Assembly (NCBI GenBank): GCA_020433835.1
Contig: JAGRBY010000211.1
Span: 1-10,728, forward strand
Source of the DNA: Anaerolineae bacterium
GTDB taxonomy: Bacteria > Chloroflexota > Anaerolineae > 4572-78 > J111
Reading direction: 5' to 3'
Length of the DNA: 10,728 nucleotides
Shown: positions 1 to 5,078 of the stretch, one piece after another
Layout: each line of letters opens with the position of its first letter
How positions within the stretch are numbered: position 1 is the first letter of the stretch
Made by a program: the position numbers and the translations under genes
Notes under the pieces: model-generated
Database searches by the model: none
Told to the model about the DNA's origin: nothing
What the model saw: only the letters and a program-made list of their open reading frames with translations

Positions 1-320
1 CCCGTCTATTCCGACCGGGCCGCGAGTTTCGCATTGCGCGGAACGAGTAAGCGTTCTAATGCTCCTTCGAGCTTCCCGTCTATTCCGACACATCGCCGGA
101 TGGGGGGGAATGTCCTACTACGATCCTGATCGTTCTAATGCTCCTTCGAGCTTCCCGTCTATTCCGACGAGCAGTATGCCAGAGCCAATACAACTGCCGC
201 CATGTTTTGTTCTAATGCTCCTTCGAGCTTCCCGTCTATTCCGACTTACGGGTCAGTTTATCTATTCAGAAACTGGCCGGATAGTTCTAATGCTCCTTCG
301 AGCTTCCCGTCTATTCCGAC
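1..320 (-). CRISPR. CRISPR array, leader-proximal end (4 full repeats, 1 partial, 4 spacers)
   Basis: Four identical 37-bp repeats lie at 53-89, 132-168, 209-245 and 284-320. The last 15 bases of a fifth lie at 1-15, so the array continues past the left edge. On the plus strand the repeat begins GTTCTAATGC and ends TATTCCGAC, with a small internal hairpin GCTC-CTTC-GAGC. Spacers are 16-52 (37 nt), 90-131 (42 nt), 169-208 (40 nt) and 246-283 (38 nt), all unrelated to one another; the lengths suit a type III system. On the minus strand the repeat ends ATTAGAAC, resembling the common ATTGAAAC 3' end that supplies the 8-nt crRNA handle. I therefore infer minus-strand transcription, with the leader at 321 and above and the newest spacer at 246-283. 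The array runs in the same direction as the csm operon. Spacer targets cannot be judged by eye. Confidence 0.98.
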
Positions 321-500
321 AGCTAAATGTCACTGCGGTCGTGGCCCTAAATTGGCCCCACAATAGGCTCATATTGCGGTCATTATCCCTCCTTTTGTAC
401 TTTCCTTTATTTATTGGGTTTACCTGTCCCATCTTTTCTCCCACGAACTGACGTTCTGGTGATTTTAAAAGTTACCCGCTAAAAAGTGTACACTTTTGCC
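321..500 (-). promoter_or_regulatory. Probable CRISPR leader
   Basis: This gene-free, relatively AT-rich stretch abuts the last repeat on the side that the repeat orientation marks as upstream. Read on the minus strand it contains A-rich runs and a GATAAT hexamer (complement of 382-387) that could be a -10 box, about 60 nt from the first repeat; no good -35 box is visible. A 16-bp palindrome closes its far end. The leader role is inferred from position and repeat polarity, and the far boundary is arbitrary. No start codon with a sensible reading frame is seen here. Confidence 0.55.
482..497. repeat. 16-bp perfect palindrome AAAAGTGTACACTTTT
   Basis: AAAAGTGT is followed directly by its reverse complement ACACTTTT, with no spacer. 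A perfect 8+8 dyad of this kind is typical of a dimeric regulator site. It lies at the upstream edge of the putative CRISPR leader, about 160 nt from the first repeat. No binding protein can be named from sequence alone. Confidence 0.6.
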
Positions 501-524
501 AAAACCGTCACTGTGGAAAAGAAA

Positions 525-560
525 GGCTAAGGCTGAGGCTAAGGCTAAGGCTAAGGCTAA
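525..560. repeat. Hexamer tandem repeat (GGCTAA)x6
   Basis: Six consecutive 6-bp units run from 525 to 560. All are GGCTAA except the second, which is GGCTGA. It is a simple microsatellite-like repeat in non-coding DNA between the CRISPR leader and csx15, and no function can be read from it. Confidence 0.9.
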
Positions 561-598
561 GAGTATAGGTAACCTTACAACTCTGCAACTTTGACACC

Positions 599-654
599 GA
601 GTTACGAGTTACGAATGACGAGTTACGAGTGACGAGTTACGAATGACGAGTGAG
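599..654. repeat. Heptamer tandem repeat (GAGTTAC / GAATGAC / GAGTGAC)x8
   Basis: Eight head-to-tail 7-bp units of the form GA(G/A)T(T/G)AC run from 599; the last unit is GAGTGAG. Period-7 repeats of this kind resemble the short tandemly repeated repetitive (STRR) sequences described in filamentous cyanobacteria, and I associate similar ones with Chloroflexota. The stretch is non-coding and no function is proposed. Confidence 0.85.
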
Positions 655-687
655 GAATGGAGTATGCTCCAGAATTTGGATGTACTG

Positions 688-895
688 AAACTCCACAAAC
701 TCCATTAACTCGGTAGCGCAACATTAAACCGTGGAACCATAAAATTTGCTCTGATAATCGACAGAATTAACAAGATTTACCGAATTATGATAGATAAAAT
801 CGTGATAATCTTGTCAATTCTGTCTAATTTTTCTTCACCACGATTTAGCGCAGAGCTACCATTAACTCTACAAACTCCACAAACTCCGTTAACTC
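688..895. repeat. Dispersed direct repeat around AAACTCCACAAACTCC
   Basis: A 24-bp sequence occurs at 688-711 and again at 872-895 with one base difference (ATTAACTC against GTTAACTC at the end). Shorter pieces (ATTAACTCTACAAACTCC at 861-878, TTAACTCTACAAAC at 889-902) surround the second copy, giving a loosely tandem CTCCACAAA/CTCTACAAA pattern that runs up to the csx15 stop codon. The two copies flank the inverted repeat at 760-824. This may be a degenerate repeat family and nothing suggests coding. Confidence 0.6.
760..824. repeat. Long imperfect inverted repeat, 18-bp arms
   Basis: GACAGAATTAACAAGATT (760-777) pairs with AATCTTGTCAATTCTGTC (807-824) with one mismatch, around a 29-nt loop. 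It is AT-rich and resembles a REP/MITE-like palindromic element. On the plus strand it is followed by TAATTTTTC, but no plus-strand gene ends here. On the minus strand, downstream of csx15, there is no U-tract after the stem, so it is not a textbook intrinsic terminator for the operon, although it could still stabilise or end the transcript. Confidence 0.75.
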
Positions 896-904
896 TACAA
901 ACGC

Positions 905-1285
905 TCACCGCTTTAGGCGGGCCTGCTCCCGCAGGGCTTGCAAATTAATCACTTCGGCTACTTCGTAACGTGGGGGGAGGCTGTCGGGAACGGGGCGGGT
1001 GCGGATAATGGGTGGGAAGTAGCCGCAGCGGCCGTGCAGTTCGGCCAGCAGGGCGGCGGTGCCGAAGTTGAGGCTGGGCGGCAGCACGATCAACGGTAGC
1101 TGCTGCCACTCAGCGGGCGTCAGCCCCAGGCTATCGACCAGGGTGCTGATCTGTCCGGAAAAAGCGTGTTCCACATTAAATTGGGCCGGCCACTCGATTA
1201 GGCGGTCGATAGCGTGATGGGTCATCGCTTCAATGGCCTGCCGCTGTTCGGCGGTCGATGGGTGGGTTAGGTTGATAAGAATCAT
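905..1285 (-). CDS. csx15: Csx15 family CRISPR accessory protein
   Basis: This is a 126-aa protein. Residues 1-9 read MILINLTHP, followed by a helix rich in Gln/Ala, and the conserved-looking core is SLNFGTAALLAELHGRCGYF (71-90), then PPIIR. I recognise this NLTHP plus LHGR-GYFPP pattern as the Csx15 family, small type III accessory proteins grouped with the CARF/ring-nuclease superfamily and suspected of binding or removing cyclic oligoadenylate. The start at 1285 is preferred over an in-frame ATG at 1345, because the family begins with the beta-strand MILIN and the upstream 20 codons fall in a palindromic non-coding region. A weak purine-rich Shine-Dalgarno (GGAAA) lies about 8 nt upstream. 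It is the last gene of the minus-strand run, 132 nt after csm5, so it may be co-transcribed or have its own promoter. Biochemical function is inferred from the family. Confidence 0.85.
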   Translation of the reverse strand: MILINLTHPSTAEQRQAIEAMTHHAIDRLIEWPAQFNVEHAFSGQISTLVDSLGLTPAEWQQLPLIVLPPSLNFGTAALLAELHGRCGYFPPIIRTRPVPDSLPPRYEVAEVINLQALREQARLKR

Positions 1286-1318
1286 AGGTTTGTTTCCATT
1301 TCTTTGCTGAAACCATAA

Positions 1319-1335
1319 TGAAAACGACGTTTTCA
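1319..1335. promoter_or_regulatory. 17-nt dyad upstream of csx15
   Basis: TGAAAACG-A-CGTTTTCA is a perfect dyad with 8-bp arms around a single central base. It sits 34 nt upstream of the csx15 start codon, between csx15 and the mobile-looking element that follows csm5. A one-base centre cannot form a stable hairpin, so a dimeric protein-binding site is more likely than a terminator. The regulator is unknown. Confidence 0.5.
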
Positions 1336-1337
1336 GG

Positions 1338-1421
1338 CCTGTCATGCCCGCATGCTTTGAGCGGGCATCCAGCCGTCGGAGCTATGGATGCCCGATAAAG
1401 ACATTCGGGCATACCTGTCAT
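1338..1421. mobile_element. Small MITE/REP-like hairpin element at the csm5 3' end
   Basis: Two adjacent hairpins are visible: ATGCCCGC (1344-1351) with GCGGGCAT (1361-1368), and ATGCCCGA (1388-1395) with TCGGGCAT (1405-1412), each with a 9-nt loop. Alternatively CGGGCATCC (1362-1370) pairs with GGATGCCCG (1386-1394). The block is bounded by an 8-bp direct repeat, CCTGTCAT, at 1338-1345 and 1414-1421, which looks like a target-site duplication, although the left copy overlaps the first stem by two bases. The right copy contains the csm5 stop codon (complement of 1418-1420). The element has no coding capacity. The insertion reading is inference. Confidence 0.55.
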
Positions 1422-2542
1422 TGCGGCTGCTCCTTCATCTCCATTAACACCCAGCCCAGGGGGACGGTAGCTTTTTGCCGTATTTTGCCCCGTTTGTCAC
1501 GAAAGGTTTGCACAACGCTGCGGCGCGATTTGGGGAAAGGATCGCCGGGGTTGTGCCGGTTGCCCATACTCAGTCGATAATCCCTAACCAGGGCATCGAT
1601 AAAGCGCTGGTCGTTTTGCAGGTGGCTACCGTAGGTTTTATCGCTCCAGCCGGTGCCCCAACCAATTTGCAGCAGGCAGCTACCCTGCGGTAGGCGGGCG
1701 TTGAGCAACTGCTGAAAGAACTTCACCGTTGCCTCCGCACCGGTACGCTCCTGGTACCAGGTCGCCTCATCTTGCAAGCGCTGCTGGGTGTGCTGCTGAA
1801 TAACCTCGGGCAACTGCGTCAGCCAGGCGGTATTGCCGCCCAGCCGCAGCCGGTGCTGTTCAGCCCACGTGCCCAGCAGCCGGTTGTCGACCTTGATGGT
1901 CAGCTCAAAAGGCGTATCGGGGCGAATGGCTTCCAGCTCGATGGGTGCCTGTAGGCCGCGCCGGGTAACCACCTGAACATTAACCAAAATCAACCGATCT
2001 TTACCGGCCGGCCGGCTGTCGCTCACCTGCAAAGCCCGCAGCAGATCGTGATTGGGGTCTGGCCCCAGCAGTTCCTTTTCAATTTGCCGACCGGCAAAGC
2101 GGCTGTTGCGTTCCAAATCACGCATAGAGGGCCGGCGTCCCTGCTCTTGCCAGCCCTGCCAGGCCAACGCGGTGCGAATAGCCCCTTTCAATGACGATCC
2201 CGGCAGGTACGGCTCATCATGAACCGTTTTCAACAGCTCTTGAAGCTGGGCACCCTGCTCTTTGGCCCGAGGCTGTCCGGCCAGCGTATAGCGAAAGAAG
2301 GTGCTGTCAAGACGATAATCTTGCGGCTGCAGCAGTTGAACGGGCGGGGTGCGGGCCAGCGTATCGGCCAAGGCCGGGTTATCGGCCCACTGGGCTTCCA
2401 GCAAGGCATCTTCATTAATACGCCAGGTGCGGTTGTTGTGTACGGCGTAATCATAATCTTTCAGCAACCGCATCCCCGAGCCAATGTGCAGCGGCGTTAG
2501 CGGGGTCACGGTTACGGCGTAGGTCGTGTAATCAAAAGGCAT
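1418..2542 (-). CDS. csm5: Csm5, type III-A RAMP (Cas7-group) subunit
   Basis: This is a 374-aa protein. Csm5 caps the crRNA 3' end of the Csm filament. RAMP features are clear: LTPLHIGSG near residues 15-23, the glycine-rich YLPGSSLKGAIR at 112-123, and a C-terminal GWGTGWSDKTYG at 294-305 typical of Csm5. The C-terminus is basic (KSRRSV and DKRGKIRQK). I chose the start at 2542, giving MPFDYTTYAV. Its ATG overlaps the csm4 stop as TGATG, and a strong GGAGG lies 6 nt upstream. An upstream in-frame ATG at 2587 would add 15 residues lying wholly inside csm4. The coupling suggests translation linked to csm4. The stop codon lies in the direct repeat bounding the element at 1338-1421, so the last few codons could have been altered by that insertion. 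Confidence 0.95.
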   Translation of the reverse strand: MPFDYTTYAVTVTPLTPLHIGSGMRLLKDYDYAVHNNRTWRINEDALLEAQWADNPALADTLARTPPVQLLQPQDYRLDSTFFRYTLAGQPRAKEQGAQLQELLKTVHDEPYLPGSSLKGAIRTALAWQGWQEQGRRPSMRDLERNSRFAGRQIEKELLGPDPNHDLLRALQVSDSRPAGKDRLILVNVQVVTRRGLQAPIELEAIRPDTPFELTIKVDNRLLGTWAEQHRLRLGGNTAWLTQLPEVIQQHTQQRLQDEATWYQERTGAEATVKFFQQLLNARLPQGSCLLQIGWGTGWSDKTYGSHLQNDQRFIDALVRDYRLSMGNRHNPGDPFPKSRRSVVQTFRDKRGKIRQKATVPLGWVLMEMKEQPQ

Positions 2543-3729
2543 CAGCGTCCTCCAAAGGCTACCGGACAGGCCAGCCCGTAGCGCCAAACCGGATGGGTAA
2601 TGGGATTATCGTCTGCCGGTGGGGGAAAGTCCGGGTTTGAATAGTCAGGCTTCACATCGGTGATATCGCCCCACGGTCCGGGGCCAACTGCCCGCACAAT
2701 GCTGCCCTCTTCAATCATCCACAGCCGCCGCCGGCGCTGGGCTTTGCTCTGCGGCGATTGCAACCAACCGCCAACCGACATCAAGCTGTAGGCCACCGGC
2801 GTATCGCGCAAACAGGCCGGCAGCTCACCGGCGCGGGGATGGTAACGGCTTAGGGTAACATACGGCCGGTCCGGCTGCGGCTCGGGCAGGGTTAGCATTG
2901 CGGTTGCCTTCCATTGAAAACAGCCATAGCCGGCCGAGCGCTCACCGCCCAGCCCAATATCGGCCAGGCTGTCGAGAGCCAGTTCAACTCCGGCCCGTAC
3001 GGTGTACATATCATCCAGGGGTTGATCCGGCTGCCGCCATTCAATGCCAAACCAAAAGCCGCAGCCCTGCTCAAAGTGAAGCCGGCCGGCATGAAAGATG
3101 TTCGACTGATTGGTGAGGCGGTCAACCGTGACGCGCGGCACCTTCTCAACCTGCCACACGGTCTGGTGTGGCAGCGCTTTAATGGGATCAACCCGGTCGC
3201 ATTTCCTCTTCCTATCCTTCTGGCCCAGCAGACTGGGCGACAACTGGTCGACCTCGGCCCGGGCCAGCCACAGGCTTTTGCCTTGCAGATAGACTCCTTT
3301 TGTTTCGGGGCCATCCGGTTCAACCGGCGGCAGCCAGTCATCCAACGCCTCGCCGGCCACGGCTTTTTCAAAGATATGCTGCGAAACAAAGGCCACGCTC
3401 CGCAGCTCTTTATGGCGCGCACGCGCGGTTGCCTTGTTCAGGTTAAGCCGGTTGACCGGCAGCGCCGGGAAAAAGCAAACCCGACCGGCTCTCGGAAAAG
3501 CGGAACTGAGCAAGAAAGGCACTGCCGGGGCCGCCGTCGATTCTGTAGCGGCGCTGAACAAGCGGGGCAGCGCGTTGGGATCAAGACCAAACTCGTAATG
3601 GGCGGCCACAAAGGCGGCAAACAGGGTATCGGCCGAGATAAAAATCCCGGTCTCCTCCAGCTCTACCCCCCGCCGCCCCAGGTGAAACGGCCCGCCGGGG
3701 TCGAGATCGTAGCGGGTTAGTGTCGGCAT
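2542..3729 (-). CDS. csm4: Csm4, type III-A Cas5-group subunit
   Basis: This is a 395-aa protein. Csm4 binds the 5' handle of the crRNA and bridges Cas10 to the Csm3 backbone. In order it shows: the N-terminal FHLGRRGVELEE (residues 15-26), the SADTLFAAF helix (32-40), SSAFPR (75-80), VDRLTNQ (202-208) and the glycine-rich GLGGERSAGYG (259-269), all characteristic of Csm4/Cas5 RAMP folds. A basic KDRKRK patch (171-176) may touch RNA. The start at 3729 (MPTLTRYDL) is preferred: AGGAGG lies 6 nt upstream. An ATG immediately before it (3732) and one at 3759 are possible, but the last would translate part of the REP hairpin cluster. It is slightly long for Csm4 because of a C-terminal tail of about 60 residues after the RRRRLW segment, rich in Asp and Pro. 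The gene ends in a TGATG overlap with csm5. Confidence 0.95.
   Translation of the reverse strand: MPTLTRYDLDPGGPFHLGRRGVELEETGIFISADTLFAAFVAAHYEFGLDPNALPRLFSAATESTAAPAVPFLLSSAFPRAGRVCFFPALPVNRLNLNKATARARHKELRSVAFVSQHIFEKAVAGEALDDWLPPVEPDGPETKGVYLQGKSLWLARAEVDQLSPSLLGQKDRKRKCDRVDPIKALPHQTVWQVEKVPRVTVDRLTNQSNIFHAGRLHFEQGCGFWFGIEWRQPDQPLDDMYTVRAGVELALDSLADIGLGGERSAGYGCFQWKATAMLTLPEPQPDRPYVTLSRYHPRAGELPACLRDTPVAYSLMSVGGWLQSPQSKAQRRRRLWMIEEGSIVRAVGPGPWGDITDVKPDYSNPDFPPPADDNPITHPVWRYGLACPVAFGGR
2549..2553 (-). promoter_or_regulatory. Shine-Dalgarno fixing the csm5 start
   Basis: GGAGG on the minus strand, inside the final codons of csm4, lies 6 nt before the ATG at 2542 and supports that start over the upstream one at 2587. 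Confidence 0.8.
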
Positions 3730-3735
3730 CATAAG

Positions 3736-3741
3736 CCTCCT
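3736..3741 (-). promoter_or_regulatory. Shine-Dalgarno fixing the csm4 start
   Basis: AGGAGG on the minus strand, 6 nt upstream of the ATG at 3729 and 3 nt from the adjacent ATG at 3732. It rules against initiation at 3759, which lies upstream of it. Confidence 0.8.
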
Positions 3742-3751
3742 GTGAAAATAG

Positions 3752-3813
3752 CCCCTCACCCTGTCGCTGACGCGACTCCCCTCTCCCTGAGGGAGAGGGG
3801 CCGGGGGTGAGGG
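3752..3813. repeat. REP-like nested hairpin between csm3 and csm4
   Basis: The inner stem is CCCCTCTCCC (3778-3787) with GGGAGAGGGG (3791-3800), a perfect 10 bp closed by a TGA loop. The outer arms are CCCTCACCC (3753-3761) and GGGTGAGGG (3805-3813), also perfect. This CCCTCACCC...CCCTCTCCC layout is a repetitive extragenic type seen in many bacterial genomes. It fills the 110-nt gap between the csm3 stop and the csm4 start and will be transcribed if the operon is one unit. No U-tract follows on the minus strand, so it looks like a transcript-stabilising or attenuating hairpin rather than a full terminator. Confidence 0.85.
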
Positions 3814-3839
3814 TAAAACACGATTTTTACGGATGTATT

Positions 3840-4655
3840 CTAAAGATCAAGCTTTTCCCTTATACGCCCCTTCAAAACCTCAAAATCCTGCACCAGGGCG
3901 TCGAGCGTTGGGTAACTGCCACTCTCCGGGTGTACCGGCAGGGCTTCATCGTAGTTAGCACTCGATTTAACCGTCACCCGAATATCTTTCAACGCCACCC
4001 GGCCCGACCCGCGCGACCCCAGACCGCCCAGGTAATCATCTTCTAGCAGTTGCATGCCGGTGATGACGGTTTTGAAGCGGTCTAAATCCTGAGCACTGTC
4101 GGCAATGGCGGCCTCGCCGTTTTGGCCGTCGTACAGGCTGTAAATCATCTGAGCATCGCCAAAGATGGCACCGGCCGGAACGCGCTCCATCTGGCGCGGG
4201 CTGGCCTGCGACGTCACCCGGTCGATGGCTACCTCGGTTTTAACCTCGGTAAAAGGCAGGTCGGTGCGCAGTTCGTTCAGCGTTTGGGCGCTGTTTTCGC
4301 TCAGATGAACATCCCGCACAATCAAGCGTGTCGGCGTGGCAAAGTCGGCCCCGCTCACGCCAAACACCTGGCAAATGTCCGAGTTCACATATTCCTCTTG
4401 GGTGCTGGCCGAATGTATTCTTACCTGACCAATCCGCGTGTTCTGCTCAGCGCCGGTATATTTCTCGGTCAGCGAGCGAATCTTTCCACGCAGCGAGGAG
4501 CCGGGGATGTAAGGCCGGTTGGTGATGGGGTCACGAATAACCGTTTTATCGACACCACCAATGCTAATACCCTCATCCGAACCACCAATGTGTAGCCCGG
4601 ACTTGGCTTCAATATCAAATGTTAAAAATATACGTCCCTTCATTTTAAGCTGCAT
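3840..4655 (-). CDS. csm3: Csm3, type III-A backbone RNase (Cas7 group)
   Basis: This is a 271-aa protein. Csm3 forms the multi-copy backbone of the Csm complex and cuts target RNA at 6-nt intervals. The sequence has SGLHIGGSDEGISIGGVD at 19-36, VIRDP at 39-43, then PYIPGSSLRGKIRSL around 48-62. Asp36 in GGVD lines up with the catalytic Asp of the GAID motif in Streptococcus thermophilus Csm3 (D33), so RNase activity should be intact. The glycine-rich LGGLGSRGSGRV loop is present near the C-terminus. The start at 4655 has AGGAG about 7 nt upstream, which overlaps the csm2 stop codon (TAGGAG), indicating tight translational coupling. The alternative Met5 at 4643 has no comparable site. It is followed by the REP hairpin rather than directly by csm4. 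Confidence 0.97.
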   Translation of the reverse strand: MQLKMKGRIFLTFDIEAKSGLHIGGSDEGISIGGVDKTVIRDPITNRPYIPGSSLRGKIRSLTEKYTGAEQNTRIGQVRIHSASTQEEYVNSDICQVFGVSGADFATPTRLIVRDVHLSENSAQTLNELRTDLPFTEVKTEVAIDRVTSQASPRQMERVPAGAIFGDAQMIYSLYDGQNGEAAIADSAQDLDRFKTVITGMQLLEDDYLGGLGSRGSGRVALKDIRVTVKSSANYDEALPVHPESGSYPTLDALVQDFEVLKGRIREKLDL

Positions 4656-4664
4656 GGTTTTCTC

Positions 4665-5075
4665 CTAGTTTCCGCCGTACGCTTTGTGATAGGCTAAAAT
4701 CGCTTCGAAAAAATCAACGAAACGGGTGAAGTTGTCTTCATTGCCTGCAACCAAGTCGATGGCCGGGTCTAAGACCTTAACCAGATTTGAGACGCCTTGG
4801 CCGCTTTCCCGCTTGGCCCGATAGGCCATCTTGGGTTTAAGTAAGATGAGGCTGCGATTGGCGCGGGTTTCATTAATCTTCCAATCGCCTTCAATGCGCC
4901 GCACCTCACCAAAAATAGCCCTAATCTGACTGGTGGTGAGCCTCTGCTTCGCCAAAGCCTGGCCAATATCATCGGCACACTTCACCAGTGTCTCCGACGC
5001 TTTCGGATTAGTAATAATCATCTTCAACTGCTCATTTGATGGCAAGGGAAAGCTTTCGCCACTGCTTCGAGACAT
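4665..5075 (-). CDS. csm2: Csm2, type III-A small subunit
   Basis: This is a 136-aa, all-helical small subunit that lines the belly of the Csm complex and contacts the crRNA-target duplex. Family hallmarks are LTTSQIRAIFGEVRRI (about 46-61), LLKPKMAYRA (about 78-87) and the C-terminal FVDFFEAILAYHKAYGG. The length matches the family. The start at 5075 follows the cas10 stop by 3 nt, and a GGAG 8 nt upstream lies within the last codons of cas10. It ends in TAG, whose last bases form part of the csm3 ribosome site. Polar basic residues (KMAYRAKRE) fit RNA contact. Confidence 0.96.
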   Translation of the reverse strand: MSRSSGESFPLPSNEQLKMIITNPKASETLVKCADDIGQALAKQRLTTSQIRAIFGEVRRIEGDWKINETRANRSLILLKPKMAYRAKRESGQGVSNLVKVLDPAIDLVAGNEDNFTRFVDFFEAILAYHKAYGGN

Positions 5076-5078
5076 TGA

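Noticed and set aside
262..444. Minus-strand 60-codon frame across the last repeat and the leader
   Set aside because: It runs from the leader into a CRISPR repeat and resembles no protein; it is a chance frame in non-coding DNA.
59..451. Plus-strand open reading frame of 130 codons across the CRISPR array
   Set aside because: Its product repeats MLLRASRLFR because it reads through CRISPR repeats; there is no ribosome site and no family.
760..824. Intrinsic terminator for the csx15 end of the operon
   Set aside because: The T-rich tract follows the stem only on the plus strand, where no gene ends; on the minus strand no U-tract follows.
1322..1332. Link between the AACGACGTT core of the csx15 dyad and the AACGTCGTT in the 22-bp tandem repeat
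   Set aside because: Only one of the four tandem units has the full AACGTCGTT, and a 9-mer match in 10.7 kb is not strong evidence of a common site.
2914..3720. Plus-strand open frame of 268 codons opposite csm4
   Set aside because: It lies entirely antisense to a clear csm4, has no ribosome site, and its composition is typical of the shadow of a GC-rich gene.
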